Of a stretch of 64,000 nt of DNA, positions 10,961 through 21,939 are shown piece after piece. The DNA lies in assembly GCF_022682495.2 (NCBI RefSeq), contig NC_071391.1, positions 14,297,680 to 14,361,679 of the forward strand. The letters are read 5' to 3'. The notes under the pieces are model-generated. The model saw nothing but the letters and a program-made list of their open reading frames with translations, was not told the origin of the DNA and ran no database searches. The position numbers and the translations under genes were made by a program. This stretch comes from Desmodus rotundus (taxonomy: Eukaryota > Chordata > Mammalia > Chiroptera > Phyllostomidae). Within the stretch, counting starts at the first letter, position 1; each line of letters begins with the position of its first letter.

Positions 10961-11214
10961 AAGGGTGGCTCCCTTGAAGGAAATTAAGCACCATTAAAAA
11001 TACAAAAGAGAAGAAAGGAAAAAGAAAAAAAAATGGATCCTGGGTGTTCCAAAAAGCAAACGCCCATTCTGGTAGGTGTGAGTAGACAGTTGCAGGAAAG
11101 AGAAGGCCAAATGAGCCACGTCTTTCTAGAACATCAGGGATAACAGAAGTGTTTTTTTTGGGGGGGGGTAAAATTTACAGCAAAAAGAAACTCAGGAATA
11201 AAAGATCCACTACT

Positions 11215-11845
11215 TGGGTAAAGATAGTATACTTAAAATTTTTTTCAAGTGGAGACATTTAAAATTTATTCTTTAAAAACAAACTTTTATTATTTGTTTC
11301 TAGTTTTGTAACACTCTGTCAGAAATGGTAGCTTGTATACTTCCTACTGTTGGGAATCCACTAGAGTTTGATTTGGGACTCGGTACATGATCGGTTTTGT
11401 AAAAGTCACAGACACTTAAGAAAGATAGAGTCTCTGCAGGATGTAAGTTCAATATCTATTAATTTATGTATTAATGATATGGTTTGAATCTCTTTTGCTT
11501 TATTAAGTTTGCCTCCTGATCTTACATGAGTTGAGACAAGTATGCCAAAGTCTTCCACTGTAACTGAATTTCTGTCCACTTCTACTCACACTTCTGAGGG
11601 TTTGTGCTTAATGTATTTCAACGCTATGTTCTCCAGTCCATTAAAGTTCATGGACCAAACTGCGATTTCACTATTGATCATAACTTTCATCAATATCAAA
11701 CGACTCTCTTTGCCCTATTTAATGCACCTGGCCTTGAATTTTATACTGTTCATTTTCCATATTGCCTTTCTCTTTCTTTTGGTTCCCATTTTCCTCATAT
11801 ATTTATGCTTTAGGTCCAACTGAGCTTGAGGAAGATGGCATAATG
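11215..11845 (-). mobile_element. L1M LINE fragment, antisense
   Basis: 'caagtatgccaaagtcttccactgtaactgaatttctgtccacttct' and 'gtgcttaatgtatttcaacgctatgtt' match the antisense of an old L1 ORF2/3' region. It is heavily mutated. Confidence 0.6.
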
Positions 11846-12259
11846 TTTTTTTAGGGATGGGTGGAATAGAGTTCTTCATCTCCTATTTGGCTCCTGTCCC
11901 TTCTCTTTGGCAATACGAACATGAAATGGAAGCACGAGATGGATGGGAAAGTCACCTGTACTCACCTGGCTGCTCTGGCTCCACGCATCCGGCTGAACAG
12001 AGAATTCCTGGTCCTCGAACACTTGCAGAGACCCCTGAGAAATCACAGAGAAGGAAGTGTTCCTGAAGACAGGCAAGCGGTGGATGTCTTTCTTCTTCTC
12101 AAAAGAGGGAATAACGTGGATTCTGAACCTACCGACCGGCATACTTTTTCCATGGAAGGTATCAAGATGGATTATCAGGTATTTGGTTTGTATCTAGAAG
12201 AGGAAGTGGGTATCATTAGGCCCAACATGGGTTGGCTCAGAACAGTTCTTGTAAAATAA
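11846..12259. other. Unique sequence, no gene confirmed
   Basis: A plus-strand frame of 112 codons (11921-12259) exists, but it shows no domain or splice context and ends at the edge of the next LINE fragment. Confidence 0.4.
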
Positions 12260-12261
12260 CA

Positions 12262-12535
12262 GAATTTCTCTCTTTGACAGCTCTACAGGACTTGAGCAAG
12301 TTTTTCTTTAACTTTAAAAATTAAGAAAAATGTAATATAGAGAGAATAGCATAATGAATCCAACCTACCCATCTCCCAGCTTCAACAATATTCAATTCAA
12401 TTTTAACATTTGCTTCACTTCCAACCACACTCTCTCCCTCTGCCCTTCCCCCATTATTTTGAAGCAAATCTTAGAAATTACATAAATATTCACTGTACCT
12501 CAGAAAACCATAACCATAATACCATTACCACACCC
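12262..12535 (-). mobile_element. L1M 3' UTR fragment, antisense
   Basis: 'ccaacctacccatctcccagcttcaacaata', 'ccccattattttgaagcaaatcttagaaatta' and 'ccataaccataataccattaccacaccca' are hallmark antisense pieces of L1M 3' ends. Confidence 0.75.
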
Positions 12536-12537
12536 AT

Positions 12538-12660
12538 GTTAGCTGTCTGTTGCTGCGTAACAGATTACAACAGAATTTAGCAGCTTAAATCTATAGATCC
12601 GATCAGTTTCAGGTTCAGTTTCTTTTTCTTTTCTTTTCTTTTTGGCAAAGTCCTGTACCA
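12538..12660 (-). repeat. LTR fragment (MLT-like), truncated
   Basis: 'gttagctgtctgttgctgcgtaacagattacaacagaatttagcagcttaaa' is the antisense terminus of an MLT-type LTR. Past the T-rich run at 12620 the similarity is lost. Confidence 0.6.
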
Positions 12661-13184
12661 TTTAGAGGTCCACTGGGGAAAACACAAGCCACACCACACT
12701 GGGCCTTTCAGCAGCAGTTATATCTACAGAAGGCCGTCACCATCCCTAAGGACGGGGACAGGGAGATGAGGTTGGGAGGACAGAACTGCAGAGCATGGCC
12801 ACCACCACCCAGCTGTGGCTGCTGGGTCCTCTGAGGGGGCATGATGAAGGGTCAGGGCTGGAAGGGTGGTGTCAGAAGCCAACAGAAAAATTAGTAGGTC
12901 CCTTCTCCCTTCTTCTGTCTTTCTGTCTTCCCTTAGTGTCGCTGTGGGCAGAGCAGAGAATGAAGTCAACTTGCAGAGGAGGATGTTTCTCAGAGAGCCG
13001 GCCCTAGCTTCTCAGGGCAGGGAGGGGAGGGGGCTTGGAGCTGAGAGACAAGAGCTGAATGACTGACACCCCTTTGCACAGGTAGTGCTGTATATTCATC
13101 AGGAGGTTCATAATGCTTGATGATTCTTTTTATATGTTACTCTCAGCCGTTGATGATGATTACCTCAATCAATCAATTCATTTG
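12661..13184. other. Unique sequence, no gene seen
   Basis: GC-moderate with overlapping antiparallel short frames and nothing assignable. Confidence 0.4.
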
Positions 13185-13450
13185 GGGTTACGAAGTCAAC
13201 AAAGTATTTGACAAGATATGTCGTGATATCCAGGTGGACCGGATGGTGAGATGAGGAGTAGATGGAAAGCTATCTGGGTGGAGTAGTACTTAGGTGAACA
13301 CATGCAGTGGTGATGAATGTGGCTCCGTGTCCACCGAGAGGGAGGTTTCTCGTGGTCGAGTTTTGTCCTTGACCCTGCACTGTTAAGCATCTTCATCAAT
13401 AACTTGAATGAAGACAAAAGGTGCGGAGGGGTCACTCAAAGATGTTTGCT
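13185..13450 (+). mobile_element. L3/CR1 LINE, reverse-transcriptase end (part 1)
   Basis: The plus strand follows the late reverse-transcriptase region of CR1/L3: 'aaagtatttgacaagatatgtcgtgat', then 'gtcctt...gcactgttaagcatcttcatcaataacttgaatgaagac'. The latter corresponds to the family's conserved segment encoding LFNIFINDLD-like residues. Stops and frameshifts make it a fossil. It continues at 14780. Confidence 0.7.
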
Positions 13451-14289
13451 GAGGGCAGTATCGCAGGCTGTCTTCTCACACCGTGGTACTCATGGACATT
13501 GTTAATATTGTACAGCCCACCTGTGAAACGAAGAGACAAAATCACAGCCTAGGTGACTGGCCTGGAATCTGGCTATCACCTTAGGCTCTGTTCCAAGGAC
13601 TGAGGGGATCAATACCTCAAAACCCTCAACAAGGGATCAATATCTGGGCCACACCCAAACTTTACCACGGGCTCACTGGCTTGGAAGCTCTGGTCTGAAG
13701 AGGTGGGTGTGGCCAGAATTCTGCCTCACACTGTAGCCAGCCCTCCCCAGGAGGGCCCCAAGGGAGGAGAGCAAATGGGAGGTGAAATTACTGCTTTGTT
13801 ATTGGTTGTGTTGACGTCTGAATTCCCAGCAATGAACTCTCTGGTAACCTGAATGGGACCACCAGAGGAGTAAGCCTGAGGCTTAGGTGGGGTGGAGAAG
13901 GAGCTGTCTCCTTTTAAGTCCCAAAGCAGTCAGGCACCTGAAACCAGAGATAAAGTGTGCCTTGTGTTAAGACATTTCGGGAGACTAAGCCCTCTCAGAG
14001 GGTCTGGCTTCCTCCCATGGTGAGGGTATGGTGGGGGTATGGTGGGGGTATGGTGGGGGCAGGCAGGCAGGCAGGGAAGAGCCTAGGCTGACTAACTGAT
14101 CAGACAACATGGACTGAAAAGGAAAAGACCTAATCCCATGTGAGTGACATTTTAAAATGCACTGTGCCCCTGCCCACAGTACACGAGACCATTGTTGTCT
14201 TGGGACCTGCAACCTGGTGATTGGCTCCTGGTCTCTGGGTATGTGTGTGGGGGGCCATTTGTTATCCATCATGATGTAACACACCAGCC
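13451..14289. other. Sequence between L3 halves, unassigned
   Basis: This stretch separates two colinear L3/CR1 pieces together with the downstream LTR. No family was recognised, and it could be a second inserted element. Confidence 0.4.
14022..14075. repeat. Minisatellite, 11-bp unit, then (AGGC)n
   Basis: Three tandem copies of TATGGTGGGGG are followed by about three AGGC units. The G-runs could form a quadruplex. Confidence 0.9.
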
Positions 14290-14650
14290 CCCACGTCTTG
14301 ATCTCACAGTTTCCGAGGGCAGTTCTGATTCTCTCACGAGGCTGCGATCAAGATGAGGGCTGGGGCTGCTGTCATTGGAGGCTTGGAGGGTCCATTTCCA
14401 CATTCACCCACTTGACTATTGGCAAAAGGCTTTGGTATCTTACCACATGGGCCTTTCTGTGGGGCTGCTCATGACATGGCTTTTTTTTTTCACTCAGAGT
14501 GATGAGAGAGAGAGAAGTGAAATGAAATATTACCACTTTGGTCACACAGACCAATCCTGGCACAACACGGGAGAGGGCTACACAAGGGTGTGGATGCTAA
14601 GAGGAGGGAATCACGGGGGTCCACTTTGGAGACTGGGCACAATAGATGGT
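14290..14650 (-). mobile_element. MLT1-type LTR, antisense
   Basis: Antisense MLT1 landmarks are in order: 'tctcacagtttccgagggcag', 'gaggctgcgatcaagatg', 'ggcctttctgtggggctgctcatgacatggct', 'ggtcacacagaccaatcctggcacaac' and 'ctacacaagggtgtggatgctaagagg'. This is a clear assignment to the ERVL-MaLR superfamily, without internal sequence. Confidence 0.85.
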
Positions 14651-14779
14651 CAGTAGGCCAATGGGGAGATAACACCCCTCCCCTAGAGCCCTAATAGGGT
14701 ATGACAGGCCCACCTAATTACAAAAGACAGAGTGCTGGGAGGGATGATCACTTCCCCTCATGATAGAACAAAGATCTAA

Positions 14780-15235
14780 AAAGATCTTCATGGTATTGAG
14801 TGATGGATCAAACCTAAAGAGATGAAACTTAACAGAAATAATGAGGGGTCTTGTCATCTCATCCCCAGAGAAGCACCCACAGCACTGCTAAATCAGAGGA
14901 TAGATAGATCTTCCATTGCAAATGTAACAATGACCTAGGGTTTTCGTTGTCATTGGGTCCTAATGAATCGACAGTAAGATGTGGCTGCCAAAACTGCTGC
15001 TGTGGACTGGGCCTTGGCTGATAGAAGAATAAGGAGGAGAGTTCTTTTGACCCCTCTCTGGTCTGCCACTCTGGGAGTGCTGAGTTCTACTGGGTGCCAA
15101 AAGGGAGATGAACTGGGGCATATTCAAAGGAAGGGGCATAGGATGGTCCGGAGACAGGAAACGTTGTCCCAAGGAACGAGAGAGGCTGTATGAGGTCTGT
15201 GGCTTAGAGAAGAGGTTATTTGGGGATACCAGAGC
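14780..15235 (+). mobile_element. L3/CR1 LINE, 3' end (part 2)
   Basis: It resumes the CR1/L3 order broken at 13450: 'aagagatgaaacttaacagaaataat', 'gacctagggttttcgttgtcattgggtcctaatg', 'gatgtggctgccaaaactg', 'gggagtgctgagttctactgggtgcc' and 'gagacaggaaacgttgtcccaagg'. Same strand and correct order support a single ancestral copy. Confidence 0.75.
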
Positions 15236-16384
15236 TGCTTCTGTTTTTAAAAGGGATCCAGCCTGTTCTTTCTGACCATAAGCCCCAGGAATGGGAGACA
15301 GGAAGGTGGGATAAACAATTGATTTAATTGTTAAACAGTTAAAGCAATTCCAGATGGAAAAGCTTGCCCAGGGAAGCCATGGGTGTCTAGTCACTGGGAG
15401 TGGTATGAGCTGAGGCTGGAGGGTTGTGCAGCGGGCTCTCACAAGGATGAGGAATTAGGTAGGATGACTTGTGTGCTTCTTTCTGACCATCATATTCCTC
15501 TTAAGACCAGGGTAGACCGAGCCTCACAGCCTCATAAGCATGGATACATGAATATGTATCTCCAGCTTTGGAAGGGTATGCAATAGGGGGAGAAAAGAGT
15601 CTTAAGCTAGGGGACCATGGCCCAAGGAGACAGGGGAAGACAACCTTCCTTGTGCCTTCTCATATCCAGACATGGGCCTCTCCCCTAGTTCAGAATGCTG
15701 TGGGCTCTGTCCTGCTGTGAGTGAAAGCTCCCCCATCCCCAACCCAGACATGAAGAAACAAGCCTCTTTGCTCAGTGTCTTATCGCAGACCCTGATGAAT
15801 GCCCCTTATCTCTGCATCCCCAAATGCTATTCTGAGGCCTGAACCTCCCCTGACAGTGTCCCTCACTGGCTGGGTCACAAGACAAGGGCAGCAGGTGGGG
15901 ATTCATTGCAAAAACCCACAATATAAAGAAGGGCTTTGTGTTTCCATTGACAAAGCCTGTCCGGTTCCTCCAGATGAAAGGGTGACAAAGCCTGAGGGGC
16001 TACTTGGGCTTGGCCTTCAGTGTAAGGGGAAAGAACACCCACCTTGACCTTCCCCTGGGCAGCACAGGGTCTCTTGCCAACTACAGCAGACCCGTGGTGT
16101 CCGTGTTGGTGCCGACTGCTCACAGGCTCATCTCACCACCCTCAGGCTTGTCGTGGGCCAGGGGTCACATCTGTCTTAATAAGTTATAGGCATTGGCTGT
16201 AAATCCAGGGAATAGTCCCCTAGAGTCCCCTGCATGTTATGTAGTGATGCTGCAGAGTTCTTCACCCTCTAGATCATTGTACTTGCTAAGGCTGCTATTT
16301 GGGTTCCTTCCTTGAGTCTGCCCAAGGGAAAAGGAAGAACTAGGTAGGTCCACTTACTTTAATGGCACAAAGTGTTGAGAAAAC
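15236..16384. other. Unique sequence, no gene seen
   Basis: No repeat family, RNA or exon was recognised. An AT-rich AATTGATTTAATTGTTAAAC block lies near 15317. Confidence 0.4.
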
Positions 16385-16700
16385 ATCATCTATTCATGTA
16401 TCCATGCAATGATGGCCAGTCACCCACCAGTCCATTCATCATTTACAAATTCACATATCTATGAATTTATCCATTCATCATCCATGCATCTGTGCATCCA
16501 GCCATCCATTTATCCATTCATCCATCATCCAGGTACCCATTTGCCCATCCATCTATCCATCCATCCACCCATTCGTCCATCATCCAGGTGTCCATTCATC
16601 CAATCACCCATTCACATGTCATCTATGAATTCATTCTCTATCCATTCAACTACCCATCTAGTCAACTATGAATTTATCCATCATCCATCACCCATCACGT
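16385..16700. repeat. Degenerate (TCCA)n / ATCC satellite
   Basis: Imperfect tetranucleotide array with many CCATTCATCCAT variants. Its irregular unit length and lack of spacers separate it from any CRISPR-like array. Confidence 0.95.
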
Positions 16701-16719
16701 CCATCTGTGGTGAACAGTG

Positions 16720-17150
16720 ATTTGCTGCTCAGATCCCTTTGCAATAAAGGACTTGTTGCCCTGACTTCTAGGAGTGCTTGTGTCAACATCTTTTAGAGAT
16801 CAGTTCTTTCAAGGATGTTCTCAGCTGCAGACAGTTTCCTTGCCCAAGGTCATGGCCCTTCCCAGGCAGCCCACACCCAATGACTAATGGATGTGTGAGT
16901 ATAAGGCCTAAGCATCTTGGCCCATCAGGACAACTCTGAAGGTCTATTCTTGCTTCAGAGCTCTCCATGGTGTTGGCCTAGGCTATTGTTGGACCTGCAT
17001 TGCAACTTGACTTTCCTTCTGCCCAATCCTGCTTCCTTCCCCTTCCTTCCACAGGTGTTGATTTCAAGGGCATCCCTTAATAAACATCCTGCACAATAAC
17101 TCTGCCTCAGGGTTTGCTTCCAGAGGAATTCAACCCATGACTCTGATCCC
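16720..17150 (+). mobile_element. Probable LTR remnant
   Basis: The end 'caggtgttgatttcaagggcatcccttaataaacatcctgcacaata' carries an AATAAA and matches a common mammalian LTR end. The 5' limit is uncertain. Confidence 0.5.
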
Positions 17151-17169
17151 ATCCTTCCATTCATAAATG

Positions 17170-17545
17170 CATTCCTCTATTCATGTGTCTTCCCATCCAA
17201 TAAATAAACATTTACCTTAAACTTGCTATTTGTACAAGAGTCGGGCATTATAAAGGATACAGACATAAATCAAACATGGGGCCTGCCTTCAAGGAGCTCA
17301 CAGTCTAATAGGAATGCTTAGATCTGTCTACCAGTAGCTGCCACAAGGAAGTCAGAATGGGGAGTGGTCAATTCTGGCTCAGGGGACCAGGGAATGCTCC
17401 ATGAAGGTGGTGGCACTGGAGATGGGCCATGAGGGATGGAGGGGTGGGAAAGTGAATTTGGTTATGTGAAATTGGGAGGGAGGTGGCTTTTAATGTAATA
17501 AGAGTAGTCTGTGCAAAGGCATGTAGAGTGTGGAATGAGAATTAT
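17170..17545 (-). repeat. L2 LINE 3' region, antisense
   Basis: Antisense L2 landmarks: 'ggggcctgccttcaaggagctcacagtctaatag', 'ggaccagggaatgctccatgaaggtggtg' and 'tctgtgcaaaggcatgtag'. Confidence 0.8.
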
Positions 17546-17894
17546 CTACCTTAAGGGAAGAGGTGGGTATGACAGCTCAGTGCTGCTGGACACCTTAGGT
17601 GATCTCATGACATCTACTTCCTGTGCTCTCCACCACTCCCCTTCACCCCAGAGCCCTTCCTTTGTTCTCAGCTCTTTCTCCCACCTGCCTGTCTGTCCCC
17701 ACAAGAAGCACAATGTGGTCACCAGCCAAAGCTTTGTGGCCTAGCCATGGGGGATGAGTCTGGAAGCCACAGCCTAGAAGAGGGCAGGATGCAGGGAAGA
17801 GAAGGTGATGGCATGCTTGTCAGGTTGTTTGACCCAAGGCTTCTTGCTCCCCAGAAGGTTGCTTCCTCTATCTCACTTTTGGGTTAATAAGGAA
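17546..17894. other. Unique sequence
   Basis: Nothing assignable was found. Confidence 0.4.
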
Positions 17895-17971
17895 GCCAGA
17901 TGGGCTCAGCTGGTTGGTGAGAGTCGTGTGCTAATGAGGCCAAGGTTGCAGCATGATCCCTGGAAGGACCA
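17895..17971 (+). pseudogene. tRNA-Ile (AAT) pseudogene or tRNA-derived relic
   Basis: The order GGCTCAGCTGGTTGG, GTGCTAATGAGGCCAAGG, TTGCAGCATGATCCC, ending GGACCA parallels mammalian tRNA-Ile(AAT). The anticodon loop reads CTAATGA. The acceptor stem does not pair, the D-loop region has an approximately 3-base insertion and the B-box has lost its GGTTC core, so it is not expected to be transcribed or charged. It could be a retro-pseudogene or the head of a lost SINE. Confidence 0.6.
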
Positions 17972-18136
17972 GGAAGCTTTACCCACAGAAATTCTGTTTA
18001 GAAGTCTCTGACCCAGGCACAGATGGTAACTTTGACCTTGGCTAGGTACACAGCCCCTGGCCCCTGCCATGGACTGAGCCTTGGCCCTGATCATAGTGTG
18101 AGCCTTGTGTCTGGCTACAGAATGAGCCTCAAACAC

Positions 18137-18162
18137 CAATCAATCAATCAATCAATCAACCA
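18137..18162. repeat. (CAAT)n microsatellite
   Basis: Six CAAT units. Confidence 0.95.
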
Positions 18163-18499
18163 TCTGACAGCTTTATATGGAAGAACTTCTTGTGCTGCTA
18201 AGGGCTATTCCAGGACGATGGGGGATGAAAGCATTTCCTTGGGGGCTGCAGCTGGCAGACACAGTACCAGGCTCCAGAAGTACCAGATGGCACACTTGGG
18301 TCCCAGGGAGGCATGCTCAGGGATGCTGGCTTCTGCTCATTGACAAGAAGGACTTCGTCTCTCAGCTCCCCCACAATGCAAAGGGCTGCCCTTTTAGGTA
18401 GTGAGCTCCCTGTCAGAGGAAGTGTCTAGTAGGTAGTGGTTGGAAAATCATCCATGAATGTCTCTTAAGGAGGATGCTTACACTGAGGGGGCCCCTCCT
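18163..18499. other. Unique sequence
   Basis: No feature seen. Confidence 0.4.
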
Positions 18500-18690
18500 T
18501 GGATGGATGATTTGCTGACTCTGTGACCTAGGGCAATAACTTATCTTCTTGAAGCCTCGACTTCCACAACTGTACAATGACGGTAAGGAAGTACTTCCTG
18601 GCCCTGTAGCAAGTGCTCAATGACGCTGTGTGTGAAGCACTAAGCACAGCACTCAGTGAGTGCTCAGTACATCAGGGGCATTTTTATTAT
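18500..18690 (+). repeat. MIR SINE
   Basis: 'gactctgtgacctagggcaataacttatcttcttgaagcctcg' with 'gtagcaagtgctcaatgacg' downstream. Confidence 0.8.
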
Positions 18691-19002
18691 TGCTTGAGGA
18701 CTATCCACAGAAGGAGGGCTGCCAAGTCATTTGTGTTTCAGGCATTTAAGAAGGGTCACAGTGAATCTGCCCCTCTTGGTAGACAGGCACGGTTAGGAGA
18801 GCACCCTGTGGCCTAGAGAAGGACCAGGGCTGTGGACTCTACAGAGCTTGTTCTTAGCACCCCAACCCCTATCCTGTAAGGCTCCTGGGCCATAGTCTTG
18901 AGAATTTTAAGGGTCCCGGGCTCCGCCATCCATGGGGAATACCAAGAAGCACTCCCACCCTGGGCTCAGGCAGGATCAGTGTCATTCTGCAGGCTCAGCA
19001 AG
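18691..19002. other. Unique sequence
   Basis: No feature seen. Confidence 0.4.
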
Positions 19003-19080
19003 AATCTCAGCAGCCTCTAATGGTTGCCGTGGCAACACTGTACAGGGAAGAGCAAGGTGGGCCTGATTGGGAATAGGAAG
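19003..19080 (+). promoter_or_regulatory. X-box (RFX-type) palindrome segment, copy 2
   Basis: The palindrome GTTGCC-GT-GGCAAC at 19023-19036 is a textbook RFX X-box. Flanks resemble the 5464-5545 segment at a constant offset of 13,539 bases over 34 positions, with 5 mismatches. Both copies are on the same strand. Confidence 0.5.
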
Positions 19081-19429
19081 CTTGAATTTCCAAGGCAGTG
19101 CTGTCATTGGTTTACTGTGCAGTTAGGACCCCCAGCAGGGATGGGGCGGGAGGGATGGCCTGGAGCTCAGGGATGACCCAGCCCCCCTGAGACCTGCGAC
19201 CTTTGCCTTCAAAGCTGCTGGGCACATGCCTTGGCTCAGGTTCTCCAGCTGCCTGGCTCTTGCCCATCACAGGGTCTCTCACCAGGAGCCTGGCTGTGAC
19301 CTGTTCTTCACCCTGGTTCCCTCTCTCCTGGCAGACCCCCCAATGGCTCAGGATGTACCCCAAACTCTCCAGAATTGCCCTTATGCCCAAGACATTGCCA
19401 GGAAAAGAATGTGAGAGGACAGAATGAAT
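19081..19429. other. Unique sequence
   Basis: No feature seen. Confidence 0.4.
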
Positions 19430-19955
19430 TTATTTAAATTCAAATTTGATTACATCTCTTTTCTGTTTATAAACCTTCAATGGCTTTCTAGTGTCTTCAG
19501 AATAATGGCTTTATCACTGCTTATAGGCTCTCTGCACCTGCTCCCTCTACCTCCTCATCTCCTTTCCTGCATTTCCCCTGAGCTTCATCCACCCCAGGAG
19601 TCTCCAGGGCCTCTGGAGGGGTACCCTCTCTCTCAACCCTGGGCCGTGGCCTGTGCTATTTCTCTCTTCCTGGACATCCTGTCTGCTTCCCTGGCTGCCT
19701 TCCATTCACTCTCCTTTTCTTAGCCAAGATGGCGTCTCCCCTGGGAAGCTCCTGGCAGGCTAAGGGCCCCTCTTTGCTCCCAGAGCACTGCCTTTCAACG
19801 GAGCATGAATCTCCTATGTTATTTAGAATTGTCCACCTACTCCTTGTCTTCTTCCTCCAGGGGTCCACACCCCCCAGAGTGTGGTTTGGGTCTGCACACA
19901 GGAGGTGCTTGATAATAGTCCTGGTGTGAATGGGTGAATGAACGAGTGAATTCCC
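19430..19955 (+). repeat. L2 LINE 3' end
   Basis: It begins with 'aaaccttcaatggctttctagtgtcttcagaataatggc' and ends with 'cacacaggaggtgcttgataa ... gtgaatgggtgaatgaac'. The section around 19740-19800 is poorly matched. Confidence 0.65.
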
Positions 19956-20083
19956 TGCCTGTTCTTGGCCAGCTCTCCTGGGGGAGGGGGTGACAGGGAC
20001 AGACTCTGGCACCCCCTGGGGTTGAAGGGGAGGCTGGGAAGTTCCTGCTCTAAGAGTTTTAGTGCAATTAACACTCCCCAGAG

Positions 20084-20116
20084 AAAACAACAACAACAAC
20101 AACAACAACAACAAAA
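20084..20116. repeat. (CAA)n microsatellite
   Basis: About ten CAA units. Confidence 0.98.
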
Positions 20117-21678
20117 GCCTAGGCAGCTGGGTCCCCTCACCGGGGAAGAATGGGAAACCATTGAAACAGCAGGCCTTTGGGTCTGTCTTCATGGAGGACT
20201 GTGCCGTGGTTTAGAGGATATTGATGAAAGAAAAAAGTAGCCCAGAAGATCAGAGCAAAGACACGGCTGAAACATGGCAATATGGCAATATGTTTGGGGT
20301 GATGTGTTATATGTGAAAAAGCAGAATAAAAACTTCTATGTGCCCAGGGTAACAAGTATGTGGTGGTGTGCACCTAGGCAGGTGAGACTTGGGGGATGGC
20401 ACCATCTGTGAACCTTCCAACTAAGTTAGAGGTTAGCAGAGACAGGTTGGGTCTGTGGCAAGAGACAGAAAAGGAGAGAAGACACGGTGGCTTTCCGGCT
20501 GTCAGAGGAAAGGGAGTTCACCCACTTCTTGGGTGCAGTGGTGTTAGGGGGATGTGGGGGGGTGGCAGAGGGAGGAAGAGAGAGAGCATCATCTTATGCC
20601 TTGTTTTCCCATCTCTCCAGCCATCCTCCCCCTTTGACTGCACTAGGGTTGTGCTGGAAAGAGCCCAGGCACCTGCAGACAGGCCTGGGGAGTCCTGGGG
20701 TGGGACACTCCAAGTTGTATGGACAAGAATCTTCTGTGAATCCAGACTCATGCTGCCCCAGTCCCTGCCGCCCTGTCGCCCTGCCCTGCCGCCCCACCAT
20801 CCCTAGCCAGGAGGAAGCTGTGCCAGGTGGTCTGTGCCCCTCCTTTCTGGGGCCCTCCCTAAAGCTCTGCTCTGGCATCTCAGCCTCCCTCCTTCCTGCC
20901 CCAGGGCTGTCTGAACTCTGAGCACCACCCCACCACTGGCCCCTTTGTCTCTGCCAAAAGCCCCTGCACTCCACCCAGAAGGATTCATTCTGAGTCCCCT
21001 TTCCTCTCAAGAGCTGTCTGTCCCCTTTCATTCCTGCCTCTAGCACCGGTTGTCCTGATACCATCACCAGATGTCCTTTGTTCTCTGGGGAGCTGGGAGG
21101 AGATGGATTCCACTCCCATCCTAAGAGAGGCCTTTCTTCCTGCCCCTCTTCCTCCTCCCTGGGCTGGTGATCTTTCCTGTTTCCCCCTGGAGGCTTGTAA
21201 GCCCCAAGCAGGGGTTTGCCTCCTTACAGAGTCAGTAGTAAAGTCAATGGCCTTTTGTTAAGTGCTCAGAGGGTAATTGCTGGCATAACTGATTGTCAAG
21301 TAGCCCCAGGCGGGAGGCAGGTGGAGACCCAGACTGTGTTCTGGGGAAGGGGTCCACTCTTCTGTAGCTGTTAGAACCCAGGTTTGTGAGTTATGATCTA
21401 GCCAACCCCTGCTGTGTGGGCTGGACTCATGAGTAGCTGGTCACAGAAGTTTTGGGGGTAAGCTGTTTATTCTCTGAGGTCCTTGCCAGGGATGTGGGGT
21501 CTCCTTGGTCTTCAAGACCAATGGTAATCGCTGAACCTGGATTCAAAACAAATTTTTAAACAAGAATTTCTCATCTGCGATAGCCCAGATATCCCTTAAG
21601 AAACAAATCCCAAATACCAAATTTCAAAGAACTTTTCTGTTGAGAAATTACTTGCCAATAATAAGGATTTTTAAGAAG
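20117..21678. other. Unique sequence, no gene seen
   Basis: It includes a tandem 'atggcaat' duplication at 20274-20290 and a pyrimidine-rich 20600-21150 stretch with long but domain-less frames on both strands (the 20594-21067 minus and 20487-20921 plus frames overlap each other). No splice-bounded exon stands out. Confidence 0.4.
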
Positions 21679-21910
21679 TTATATAGACCGCCCTGGCTGG
21701 TGTGGCTCAGTGGATTGAGCATCAGCCTATGAACCAAAAGGTTGCCTGTTCGATTCCCAGTCAGGGTGCATGCCTGGGTTGCGTGCCGTGTTGCCAGTTG
21801 GGGGTATGTGAGAGGCAACTGATCACACATTGATGTTTCTCTCCTTCTCTTTCTCCCTCTCTCTAAAAATAAATAAATAAAATCTTAAAAAAATAAAACA
21901 TTATATAGAC
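21679..21910 (+). mobile_element. Full VES SINE with perfect target duplication
   Basis: The body 21689-21900 begins CGCCCTGGCTGGTGTGGCTC, contains the A-box region 'gtggctcagtggattgagc' and B-box 'gttcgattcccagtcaggg', then the VES tail 'gatgtttctctccttctctttctccctctctct' and an AAATAAATAAAT tail. Ten-base direct repeats TTATATAGAC (21679-21688 and 21901-21910) are identical. This marks L1-mediated insertion and a fairly young age. Confidence 0.97.
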
Positions 21911-21939
21911 CTGGACTTGAGTCCCAGGCCCACTACTGT

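Noticed and set aside
16385..16700. Regular array that could be taken for a CRISPR-like locus
   Set aside because: It is a degenerate TCCA tetranucleotide satellite with no constant repeat-spacer structure, in a mammalian genome.
19656..20192. 178-codon minus-strand frame with a poly-Leu run
   Set aside because: The Leu run is the (CAA)n repeat read antisense and the rest crosses an L2 end.
21689..21760. tRNA gene-like A and B boxes
   Set aside because: They belong to the VES SINE head, as shown by the SINE body, A-tail and target duplications.
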